64,000 bases of DNA from an uncultured Bacteroidota bacterium (GTDB lineage Bacteria; Bacteroidota; Bacteroidia; Flavobacteriales; Flavobacteriaceae): positions 1 through 64,000 of the forward strand of contig CAJWUI010000002.1 in assembly GCA_913047695.1 (NCBI GenBank), in the 5' to 3' direction. The position numbers were made by a program, and so were the translations under genes. The notes under the pieces are model-generated. The model was not told the origin of the DNA, made no database searches, and was given only the letters and a program-made list of their open reading frames with translations. Shown piece after piece: positions 40,173 through 48,899 of this stretch. How positions within the stretch are numbered: position 1 is the stretch's first letter; every line of letters begins with the position of its first letter.

Positions 40173-41231
40173 GTGATTAAAGTTGAAGCACCTGCACGTA
40201 TTTGTTTTTTTGGGGATCATCAAGACTATTTGAATTTACCTGTAATTGCAGGAACAATTAACAGATTTATTCATGTAGAAGGAGAGATAACTAATAAAAA
40301 ATCATATTCTATACATTTAATTGATCTACAAGAATTTAGAACTATAGACCTTAACAAAAGATATAAAAAAATAAAAAATGGAGACTACCTTCTTTCAGTA
40401 TTAGAAGTTTTAAAAAAAGCAGGTTTTTTTTTCAATCAAGGCTACAAGATCAAAATATTTGGAAATATACCCATTAACGCGGGTATATCAAGTTCCTCAG
40501 CTTTTGTGGTTGCATGGATACGGTTTTTAATTGCAACACAAGATCATAAAAATAAAATTACTGATGAGCAAATTGGCAGATGGGCCTATGAGGCAGAATC
40601 TCAATTTTTTAATGAGCCAGGGGGATTGATGGATCAATATACCATAGCCCAGAGAGGACTTTTATACATAGATACAAAAACAACTCAAACAGAAAGATTG
40701 AATCCTGATATCGGAACTTTAGTTATTGCTGAATCTGGAATTGCGAAAAAAACACTAAGTGTTCTTGAAAATGCCAGAGCTTATGGTCAAGCATCAATTA
40801 GTGCAGTAAAGAAAAAGTTTCCAGAGTTTGATATTTACAAAGCAAATGAACTTGATTATAAAAAATATTTAATACATGTTCCCAAAATGTATCAAGATCA
40901 TTGGTATGCCTCAATTTTTAATTACATTCTGACTCAAAAGGCGAAAAAAATACTAAAGTCTGGTCCCTTAGATTTAAAAAAATTAGGGGTTTTGATGGAC
41001 TCTCATCAAAAAATATTACAAGAAAAAATTCAAAATACACCCGATAAAATGAAACTTCAAATGCAAGCTGCACGAAATGCGGGGGCTTTAGGGACAAAAA
41101 TTATTGGTTCAGGGGGTGGTGGATGTATGGTAGCCATTGTATCTCAAGAGTTCAAAGAAAATGTTATTCAAGCCTTTTTAAATAATGGGGTAAAAGCTGC
41201 TTATGAAATTAATTTAATAACTCCAGTATGA
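40173..41231 (+). CDS. GHMP kinase family sugar kinase
   Basis: VEAPARICFFGDHQDYLNLPVIAGTI; NIPINAGISSSSAFVVAW; GSGGGGCMVAIV. Confidence 0.88.
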   Translation: MIKVEAPARICFFGDHQDYLNLPVIAGTINRFIHVEGEITNKKSYSIHLIDLQEFRTIDLNKRYKKIKNGDYLLSVLEVLKKAGFFFNQGYKIKIFGNIPINAGISSSSAFVVAWIRFLIATQDHKNKITDEQIGRWAYEAESQFFNEPGGLMDQYTIAQRGLLYIDTKTTQTERLNPDIGTLVIAESGIAKKTLSVLENARAYGQASISAVKKKFPEFDIYKANELDYKKYLIHVPKMYQDHWYASIFNYILTQKAKKILKSGPLDLKKLGVLMDSHQKILQEKIQNTPDKMKLQMQAARNAGALGTKIIGSGGGGCMVAIVSQEFKENVIQAFLNNGVKAAYEINLITPV

Positions 41232-42067
41232 AAAATGTTATTATTATGGCTGGTGGGGCTTCTAGTAGAATGAAACGATCTCTATCGAAAAGTCATCTAT
41301 CAGAAGATGAAAAGAATCTAGCAGAAAAAGTTCACAAGAGTTTGATCCCCCTTGGGAAAGACAAAAAACCATTACTTTTTTATCTAATATCAAATGCTGT
41401 TGCAGCAGGTATAAACAAAATTTATTTAACTACAAGCCCAGAAAATTTGGCATTTCAAAAATGGTTAGAAACTTGGCAAAAGAATAATTATTTTAAAGAT
41501 GTTAAGATCCAAATTGCAATACAATATCTCAAAGCGGATCATAAAAAACCTTTGGGGACTGCTGACGCCATTGAACAAGCAATAGATCAATATCCTGAAT
41601 TACTAAAAACAACTTTTATTGTCTGTAATGGAGACAATTTGTATTCAAAAGAAGCTTTTCATCAGTTAATAAGGCCAAGAAAGTCTCCCCATGCATTAAT
41701 TAGTTACGCCCGTTCTGGATTGAAATTTAATGATGAACGAATTAAAAAATTCGCAGTAATGGATATTAATGTTTTTGGATATTTAAATCAAATTATTGAA
41801 AAACCAAACGCTGAAACTGTTGAAAGATGTAGGGACGCCTCAGGAGAAATAAGAATAAGTATGAATATTTTTAGTTTTTATGGGCAAAAACTTTATCCGT
41901 ATTTAAAAAACTGCTCCATTCATCCTATTCGCAAAGAAAAAGAGCTCCCTGAAGCTGTGAGATTAATGAATAAGGCACATTCTAATCAAATTATTTGCTA
42001 TTCTATAAATGAAAATATTTTGGATTTAACATCAGCTGAAGATATATCTAGTTTTGACAATCTATAA
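41228..42067 (+). CDS. Sugar nucleotidyltransferase (NTP_transferase family)
   Basis: NVIIMAGGASSRMKR...VHKSLIPLGKDKKPLLFYLI; PLGTADAIEQAI; FIVCNGDNLY. Confidence 0.88.
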   Translation: MKNVIIMAGGASSRMKRSLSKSHLSEDEKNLAEKVHKSLIPLGKDKKPLLFYLISNAVAAGINKIYLTTSPENLAFQKWLETWQKNNYFKDVKIQIAIQYLKADHKKPLGTADAIEQAIDQYPELLKTTFIVCNGDNLYSKEAFHQLIRPRKSPHALISYARSGLKFNDERIKKFAVMDINVFGYLNQIIEKPNAETVERCRDASGEIRISMNIFSFYGQKLYPYLKNCSIHPIRKEKELPEAVRLMNKAHSNQIICYSINENILDLTSAEDISSFDNL

Positions 42068-42111
42068 GCTTATTTAGTTTTACAGGATTATAAGTTTTCT
42101 AAAATTATTTT

Positions 42112-43308
42112 ATGTTAAAAAATCTAATTCTCCGTGTTTCACTTACTGTTACAATTAGTTGTAATAATTCTTCTACTATTTTAGATAAAGTATTAAACAA
42201 AAATATCTATGAGTTACAAAAAGTGTTGAAAAACAAAGAAAAACACGAGCTACAAATTCTTTTAGCTCAAATAAAAAGGGACGACTCAGATAAAGCTGCG
42301 TTTAAAGAGGATACATTTCAACTTGATGAAGGCCGTTATTTTTACCCCGCAAGTACAGCTAAACTTCCAATAGCAATACTTTCACTTCAGAAAATAAAAG
42401 AATTAAGATCAAATGGGCTTCAAATTTCTGGAGATACCCCCTTTTTTATAACTGACAAAAATGGGGAAATTTTGGTCAAAAGGGATTCAACTCATTCACA
42501 AGGAATTCTAACCATAAATCATCTAATAAAAAAGATTTTTTTAGTTAGTGACGATAATGCATATAATTATCTTTTCGATTTCTTAGGCACTGACTATATC
42601 AATAAAGAATTAACTCAAAGAGGTTTAAGTAAAACTAGGCTTTACCATAAATTTCTTTTTGGAGCCGACAATATTAATACTTGGGGATATACTTTTTTAA
42701 ATGAAAATCAAAAAATTATTTACCATCAGCCTTCTAAAAGTGCTTTGGTTGATTTGAAACCAAATAATTTGAATGGTATTTTAAAAGGAATTGGACATAT
42801 AAAATCCGACAGTTTGCTCTTAAAACCAATGAATTTTGAAAGAAAAAATAGAATTTCAATACGTGACCTTGAGGGCATTCTCAAAAGAATAATTTTCCCT
42901 GAAGCTTTTTCTGAAAAAGAACTTTTCAATTTGACTAAAACGGATTATAAATTTTTGAGATATTGGATGAGCAGAACTACATTAGAAAGTAATTATCCTG
43001 ATTATAACGATGACAAACATTGGGATAGTTATTGTAAGTTTTTTATTTATGGAGATCAAAAAGGGGCAATGATACCCGAGATTAGAATATTTAATAAAGT
43101 TGGGCAAGCTTATGGCACTCTAACAGATGTTGCCTACATAAAAGACGAAAAAAATAAAATTGAATTCTTCCTCACGGCAACAATTTTAGTTAATGAGAAT
43201 ATGATTTATAACGACGATATCTATGAATATGATGAAATTGGAATCCCTTTTTTAGCTGCTTTAGGAAGGAGTGTGCATAAAGAAATAATGAAATCTAGTT
43301 TTGATTAG
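42112..43308 (+). CDS. Serine hydrolase (class A beta-lactamase-like fold)
   Basis: YFYPASTAKLPIAILSLQ (SxxK) and FLVSDDNAYNYLFDFLG (SDN-like). Confidence 0.75.
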   Translation: MLKNLILRVSLTVTISCNNSSTILDKVLNKNIYELQKVLKNKEKHELQILLAQIKRDDSDKAAFKEDTFQLDEGRYFYPASTAKLPIAILSLQKIKELRSNGLQISGDTPFFITDKNGEILVKRDSTHSQGILTINHLIKKIFLVSDDNAYNYLFDFLGTDYINKELTQRGLSKTRLYHKFLFGADNINTWGYTFLNENQKIIYHQPSKSALVDLKPNNLNGILKGIGHIKSDSLLLKPMNFERKNRISIRDLEGILKRIIFPEAFSEKELFNLTKTDYKFLRYWMSRTTLESNYPDYNDDKHWDSYCKFFIYGDQKGAMIPEIRIFNKVGQAYGTLTDVAYIKDEKNKIEFFLTATILVNENMIYNDDIYEYDEIGIPFLAALGRSVHKEIMKSSFD

Positions 43309-43417
43309 TTTTATTTCAATTTAATCTATAATTTATGGAATATAATCATTCTGCCCTATTTTTATTTTTTAAATTTTATTATCTCCTTTGTAGTACCTTT
43401 TTATTGAAATAAAACAA

Positions 43418-45688
43418 ATGAAAACTATTAAGGGAAATCTAATTTTAATATTGATATTTTGTTTTGTTTCAAGAGTTCTTAAGGCAAAGAATATCAGACC
43501 TTGCCAACAGTACAACTTCAAGGAATTAAAAAAAACAAACAGTTCTCAACAACAGATTGGTAATTGGTTATTTACAATCATTAAGAGAGACTTAGAGTTT
43601 AATATAGATAGGCAAGAAAAAGTAGTTGTAATGGAAAAATTATTAAACTTGCCTCAATCAGCTATGAATCTTGATGAAGATATAGTCTGGTTTAGTCCTC
43701 GTGGTAAAGGTATTCACCTATATCACAACGATATTATTGGGGTTGGTTTGAACAAGACTGATAACGGAATAAATTTTGTCAGTCTATTTGATTTGGATAA
43801 AGGGATTGAATTACTGAATAGATCTAATACTTCAATATTCAAACTTATGATTTCCATTGGAAAAGACACAATAAGACTTGATAATGAGTCAAGTTGGAAG
43901 AAGACTGAAATTAAATGGGATAAAAATGAAAAATTATCATTGCTTACTTTAAATTTTAAAGACGCAAAGGACTCTAAATTAAATGGTCTATCTGTCGTCT
44001 GTGAGGTCGAATTCCATAATAACCTAACACATTGGGGATTGGAAACAAAACTACCAGAAAAGGGGCTTTCACTTTTGGAAACTGAGTTTCCTTCAATTAA
44101 AGCAGGACCTATTGGACAAGTTCCTGAAGAGAATGTACTTCATTATCCCAAGGCTTCAGGTATTGCATATCAATCACCTTATACAAAAGAGATTAATTAC
44201 AGTGAGGTCTATCCAAATTGGAGAGCTACTTATCAGATGCTTGGGCTATATAATAAGCAAGGTGGACTCTATATTGCCAGTCATGATCCAACTGGAAGTG
44301 TGAAGAAAATATCCACTAGTACTGACCAGGAAAAGGTTAATTTCCAATTCAACTGGCCTGCACCGAATATGGGTATTGACGACAATGGTTATAAACTGCC
44401 TGGAAATGTAGTTCTTGGTTATGTTGAGGGGACATGGTATGAAGCAGCTATGATTTACCAGGCATGGGTTAAACAAGAGGCTCCCTGGTGGCCAAAAGCT
44501 CCGTGTAAGCGTCCCTCTAGAATTCAAGATATAGCTGTCTGGGTACAACATGAATCAGGAGGTGATCTAAAAACTCTTGTAGAAGAAGTCTTAGATTTTG
44601 CTAAATTTATGAGAGTACCGATAGGTTTTCACTGGTATGTATGGCACAAAATTCCTTTTGATAATGATTATCCACATTTTTTTCCAGCAAAAGAGGGTTT
44701 TGTAAAAGCTGTACGTGAGTTAGAAGATGCAGGTGTTCGAGTGATGCCATATATAAATGGGCGTTTGTGGGATGCTGACCTTGACGATTTTAAATCAGAA
44801 GGAATTAAAGCTGTTACTAAGAATGAAAAAGGTGAGCCTTATATCGAAGACTACGGGAATGGTGTTCGCAACGCTGTGATGAATCCTGTCACCGAAATCT
44901 GGCAGAAAAAAATCAAGGAGATTGTTTTAAGGCTGCAAAAAGATTCTGGTACATCAGGTGTTTACTTAGACCAGATTAGTGCTGCCTCACCAAAATTATG
45001 CATGGATAGATCACACGGGCATCCATTGGGAGGTGGTTCATGGTGGCTTAACCAAGGATATTACAAATTACTCTCAGCCATACGGGAAGAAATGCCGGAA
45101 GGAGCTTTTCTTACCAGTGAAGCTATGGCCGAACCTTATAACCATTTATTGGATGGTCTTTTAAGCTGGAATTCTCAATTCCAGAATCAAAAACCGATCT
45201 ATTCTGCCATATACGGGGGTCAGATATCAATCTTCGGTCGCTTCAACCCAGTTGGCCCCGACAAACATAAAGCCCTAATTATGAGAGCAGGTCAGCAATT
45301 AGTTTTTGGTGAACAACTCGGTTGGATTAGTCCAACTATTCTTAAACAGAAAGTGCCTGCCGACTTTCTAAGAAAAATGGCTCAAACTCGATACAAATTG
45401 ATTGATTATTTTGTTGGGGGCCAAATGTTACCACCACCTATAGTGCGTGGAGATATTCCAAACATCACTGCAGATTGGGAGTGGGGAGAAAATAATCCAT
45501 CAGATGTTACCATATCTGCTTTGCAACGTGCTGCTTGGATGTCAGAAGATGGTAGAATTGTAAATATTTTTGTGAACGTATCAGATAAAATCATTGACTT
45601 TAGAATTTCAAATGAAGAAGGAAAAGAAGAAGAAAAAATATTACTTGATGCTTATGGTATAAAGTTTATTAGAGTTGGTAGTGATTAA
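43418..45688 (+). CDS. DUF6259 family putative glycoside hydrolase
   Basis: IGFHWYVWHKIPFDNDYPHFFPAKEGF...VRVMPYINGRLWD...SGVYLDQISAASPKLCMD...FLTSEAMAEPY. Confidence 0.75.
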   Translation: MKTIKGNLILILIFCFVSRVLKAKNIRPCQQYNFKELKKTNSSQQQIGNWLFTIIKRDLEFNIDRQEKVVVMEKLLNLPQSAMNLDEDIVWFSPRGKGIHLYHNDIIGVGLNKTDNGINFVSLFDLDKGIELLNRSNTSIFKLMISIGKDTIRLDNESSWKKTEIKWDKNEKLSLLTLNFKDAKDSKLNGLSVVCEVEFHNNLTHWGLETKLPEKGLSLLETEFPSIKAGPIGQVPEENVLHYPKASGIAYQSPYTKEINYSEVYPNWRATYQMLGLYNKQGGLYIASHDPTGSVKKISTSTDQEKVNFQFNWPAPNMGIDDNGYKLPGNVVLGYVEGTWYEAAMIYQAWVKQEAPWWPKAPCKRPSRIQDIAVWVQHESGGDLKTLVEEVLDFAKFMRVPIGFHWYVWHKIPFDNDYPHFFPAKEGFVKAVRELEDAGVRVMPYINGRLWDADLDDFKSEGIKAVTKNEKGEPYIEDYGNGVRNAVMNPVTEIWQKKIKEIVLRLQKDSGTSGVYLDQISAASPKLCMDRSHGHPLGGGSWWLNQGYYKLLSAIREEMPEGAFLTSEAMAEPYNHLLDGLLSWNSQFQNQKPIYSAIYGGQISIFGRFNPVGPDKHKALIMRAGQQLVFGEQLGWISPTILKQKVPADFLRKMAQTRYKLIDYFVGGQMLPPPIVRGDIPNITADWEWGENNPSDVTISALQRAAWMSEDGRIVNIFVNVSDKIIDFRISNEEGKEEEKILLDAYGIKFIRVGSD

Positions 45689-45807
45689 TAGAATTGATTA
45701 GATTGTATTTTAATTTATTTTTAAAATATAAAAACACACTGCTGATTATAGGTTTGATCTGTAGATTTTTTATGTATTAAAGCCCTTACAACAAGATATT
45801 AATAAAC

Positions 45808-46758
45808 CTAGTTTTTGATTAAACCTAGTTCCTTCAATCTTTGGTTTAAAAATTCGCCTGCTAGAATGTCATCATATTTCTTTAAATTTTTCTTATTGTA
45901 AGTTTGTGGCAAGCAGTTCAATGGCATTTCTGGTATTGGGTGCATAAAAAAGGGGACAGAATATCGAGAACTTCCCCAGAATTCCTTAGCAGGATTTACA
46001 ACTCGATGCAAAGTAGAGGGGAAAAAATTATTTGTTAATCTTGAGAGCATGTCGCCAATATTAATTATCAATTCATCTTTTTCCGCAACAGCCTCTATCC
46101 AGTGATTTTTTCGATTTAGAACTTCTAAACCTCCCCCTTGCGCACCCATTAATAGAGTAATCAAGTTGATATCACTGTGTGCTGCAGCCCGTTCAGCTTC
46201 TTTTGGTTGTTCTTTAATTGGCGGATAATGTATTGCCCTTAAGATTGAATTTCCACCATTAACGAATTTGTCAAAATAAAACTCGTCTATATTTAAAAAA
46301 AGAGCTAAAGCTTGAAGTATTAGTTTCGCAGTTTTTTCTAATTCCAAAAAGGCTAAGTTGCCAACTTGATTAAAGTTTTCTAATTCTTTAACTTTTATAT
46401 TTTCTGCGTAATTTTTTTTGAGATACTTTTTTGTGTTTAAATCCTGACCGAAATGCCAAAATTCCTTCAAATCACCAACCGATCTCCCAGCTGCACTCTC
46501 TTTTCCAAATCCAGTGTACCCTCTTTGACCCCCTCCATCTTTAATTTCGTATGATGATTTGATTTCATCAGATAGATTAAAAAAATTACGAATTTCCTTA
46601 TAAAGATTTTCTTGAAGCGAGCTGCTTAGAAAGTGACCCTTTAAGACAAGAAAACCAATTTCTTGAAATGCAATGCCAATTTTTTTGACAAATGATTTTT
46701 TCGTTTTTGAATTTTTAGAAGTGAAATCTTCTAAGTTTGCTTTAGGAATGTTATTCAT
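45808..46758 (-). CDS. Isopenicillin N synthase-family 2OG-Fe(II) oxygenase
   Basis: IGIAFQEIGFLVLKGH; AHSDINLITLLMGAQGGGLEVL; ELIINIGDMLSRLTNNFFPSTLHRVVNP; SRYSVPFFMHP. Confidence 0.9.
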   Translation of the reverse strand: MNNIPKANLEDFTSKNSKTKKSFVKKIGIAFQEIGFLVLKGHFLSSSLQENLYKEIRNFFNLSDEIKSSYEIKDGGGQRGYTGFGKESAAGRSVGDLKEFWHFGQDLNTKKYLKKNYAENIKVKELENFNQVGNLAFLELEKTAKLILQALALFLNIDEFYFDKFVNGGNSILRAIHYPPIKEQPKEAERAAAHSDINLITLLMGAQGGGLEVLNRKNHWIEAVAEKDELIINIGDMLSRLTNNFFPSTLHRVVNPAKEFWGSSRYSVPFFMHPIPEMPLNCLPQTYNKKNLKKYDDILAGEFLNQRLKELGLIKN

Positions 46759-46761
46759 TTC

Positions 46762-46793
46762 AAAAAAAAAGCGGATCCATCGATCCGCTTTTG
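46762..46793 (-). terminator. Intrinsic terminator immediately upstream of the 2OG oxygenase start codon
   Basis: Minus strand AAGCGGATC-GATG-GATCCGCTT followed by TTTTTTTG; T-run ends at 46762, oxygenase ATG at 46758. Confidence 0.9.
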
Positions 46794-46809
46794 TAATAGA
46801 TAAGGAAAG

Positions 46810-46872
46810 CTAAAACAGGCCGCGATTGGGTACCTGCTGTCTCGAATTCCTTAAATGATTATAATAAGACAT
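46810..46872 (-). CDS. 20-aa small ORF with an extended Shine-Dalgarno sequence (leader peptide candidate)
   Basis: GAAAGGAGGTG-TCT-ATG; MSYYNHLRNSRQQVPNRGLF*; own promoter and terminator. Not in the ORF track. Confidence 0.7.
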   Translation of the reverse strand: MSYYNHLRNSRQQVPNRGLF

Positions 46873-46932
46873 AGACACCTCCTTTCAAATTTGGTTAAAC
46901 ATTGCTGTTGTCACAGCATAAACTACTCACAT

Positions 46933-46964
46933 CAAATATAATTACCACTTTAATGGTTTTCAAA
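46933..46964 (-). promoter_or_regulatory. Bacteroidota consensus promoter for the small ORF unit
   Basis: Minus strand TTTG (46964-46961), 20 nt, TATATTTG (46940-46933), directly after the antiporter stop codon. Confidence 0.75.
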
Positions 46965-48233
46965 TTATTTAACTATTTTTTTCAAGGTTAATCCTTGAAC
47001 CAAAATTGTAAATAAAACGACTCCATAAGTAAGTATTAAAATAAGGTCTTTTCCTGCACCAATGCTATTAGGTAAGTTTAATGCCAATGCTATACTTAGT
47101 CCTCCACGGAGTCCTCCCCATGTTATGATAAGCGCAGTATTTTTTTCAAAACTTTTTTTAATAGAAAGAATTTTTATTGGAACAAATACCCCAATTCCCC
47201 TAGAAACAACAACTATCACAATCATAACAATAACAATAATTAGATAAGAGAAATCAAAATTTTGTAAAATAGGAATCACTTCTAATCCGATTAGGATAAA
47301 TAATATTGCATTTAACGTTTCATCAAGAAGATGCCAAAATTTATAAACGTAGTCACCCATAACTCTTTGTAGTCCCTCAGCCTTTTTGTCACCATCAATA
47401 TTTTGATTAAGAAAAAGGCCCATAACCACGACACCTAATACAGCAGAAAAATGGAATATATGAGAAATTACAGGAACTAGTAATACCATAGAAAGCGTAA
47501 TCAAAACTTCCAATTCAACATGTTCATTTTCTATATATTTAACGAGTTTTAAGCCTAAAAATCCCATTACAGCACCGAGCAATACTCCTCCGATAACTTC
47601 TGTAGCAAATAATGACCCAACGCTTGCAAGGCTTATATTTTCAATACCTTCAGCCTTCATACTTAGAAGAGTCAAAAAAACAACTACTCCGATTCCGTCA
47701 TTGAAAAGTGATTCTCCGGCAATTCTTGTTTCTGTTATTGAGGAGAGATTCATTTTTTTGACCATTGCTAAAACCGCTATGGGGTCTGTAGGAGCTATTA
47801 GAGCACCAAAAAGCAAACAGTCAACATAAGTTAAACCCAGATCAGATAGGCCAAAAAGTGATTGTTGTGTTAACCAAAAAAGACCCGTTCCAACTACAAA
47901 AGTTGAGAAAACAACACCGAAGCTTGCTAACAAAAGTATAGTTAACTTATCTTTTAAAAGTTCATGTACATTTACACTAATTGCACCAGCAAATAATAAA
48001 AAAGGCAACATCACGTCAATCAATAGAACGCTGAAGTCAAATTCTTCAGTTAATGAGGTTGCAAATTTTAATAAGTCTGGTTCAATTAAACCTGCAAATA
48101 AGACAACAGCAGATAAAACGATAGCCAAAACCATTAGACCTATTGTCTGGGGAAGCTTTAAAAGGCGAAGATTTATAATTGAAAAAATTGAGGCAAGTAA
48201 TAGCAATACAGTTGCAAGTTCTAGAAAATTCAT
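46965..48233 (-). CDS. Cation:proton antiporter (NhaP/CPA1-type)
   Basis: FGALIAPTDPIAVLAMVKK; AGESLFNDGIGVVVFLTLL; TWGGLRGGLSIALALNLP. Confidence 0.93.
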   Translation of the reverse strand: MNFLELATVLLLLASIFSIINLRLLKLPQTIGLMVLAIVLSAVVLFAGLIEPDLLKFATSLTEEFDFSVLLIDVMLPFLLFAGAISVNVHELLKDKLTILLLASFGVVFSTFVVGTGLFWLTQQSLFGLSDLGLTYVDCLLFGALIAPTDPIAVLAMVKKMNLSSITETRIAGESLFNDGIGVVVFLTLLSMKAEGIENISLASVGSLFATEVIGGVLLGAVMGFLGLKLVKYIENEHVELEVLITLSMVLLVPVISHIFHFSAVLGVVVMGLFLNQNIDGDKKAEGLQRVMGDYVYKFWHLLDETLNAILFILIGLEVIPILQNFDFSYLIIVIVMIVIVVVSRGIGVFVPIKILSIKKSFEKNTALIITWGGLRGGLSIALALNLPNSIGAGKDLILILTYGVVLFTILVQGLTLKKIVK

Positions 48234-48262
48234 CTCATTTAGTTTTTACTAAAGATAAAAAA

Positions 48263-48850
48263 TTAACCTTTTAAATGGAGTTTAGCAATGTATTTTCCAA
48301 TCATATCAAATTCAAGATTAACAAAACTTCCAATTTTAATTTGTTTAAAATTTGTATGCTCAAATGTGTAAGGTATTATAGCGACTGAAAATCGATTTTC
48401 TTCAGAGTTTACAACTGTAAGACTTACTCCATTAACTGTTATTGATCCTTTTTCAATAGTGATATTGCCGGACTTCTTATTGTATCCAAAGGTAAAAAAC
48501 CAACTTCCGTCTAACGTCTCAGAGGAAATACATTTTGCGATTTGATCTACATGCCCCTGGACAATATGTCCATCTAATCTATCTCCAATTTTCAGAGAAC
48601 GTTCAATGTTAACATAGTCTCCAATTTGCAAAAGACCAAGGTTAGTTTTATCTAAGGTTTCTTTGATAGCAGTAACAGAATAGTACTTCTCCTCACATTT
48701 TTCAACTGTAAGGCAGACACCGTTATGTGAAACACTCTGATCAATTTTTAATTCTTCTGCCAGGTTACATTCAAATTTTATTTGAAGATTTTCTCCTACC
48801 TTATCGAGTTTTTTAACTTTCGCGAATGCTTCAATAATTCCTGTAAACAT
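48263..48850 (-). CDS. ribE: Riboflavin synthase (alpha subunit)
   Basis: MFTGIIEAFAKVKKL; SVSHNGVCLTVEK; LDGHIVQGHVDQ; GSITVNGVSLTVV. Confidence 0.95.
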   Translation of the reverse strand: MFTGIIEAFAKVKKLDKVGENLQIKFECNLAEELKIDQSVSHNGVCLTVEKCEEKYYSVTAIKETLDKTNLGLLQIGDYVNIERSLKIGDRLDGHIVQGHVDQIAKCISSETLDGSWFFTFGYNKKSGNITIEKGSITVNGVSLTVVNSEENRFSVAIIPYTFEHTNFKQIKIGSFVNLEFDMIGKYIAKLHLKG

Positions 48851-48899
48851 TGATATTTAATTACATTTGCATCAAAATTAAAATAAAAAACTAGCACAC

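Noticed and set aside
46769-46850. EcoRI (GAATTC), KpnI (GGTACC), BamHI (GGATCC) and ClaI (ATCGAT) sites packed in about 80 bp, resembling a cloning polylinker.
   Set aside because: The sites fall inside a 20-codon ORF and a perfect terminator stem, flanked by a native Bacteroidota promoter and normal AT-rich sequence. Palindromes are expected in hairpins. Vector origin is still worth excluding with a vector screen.
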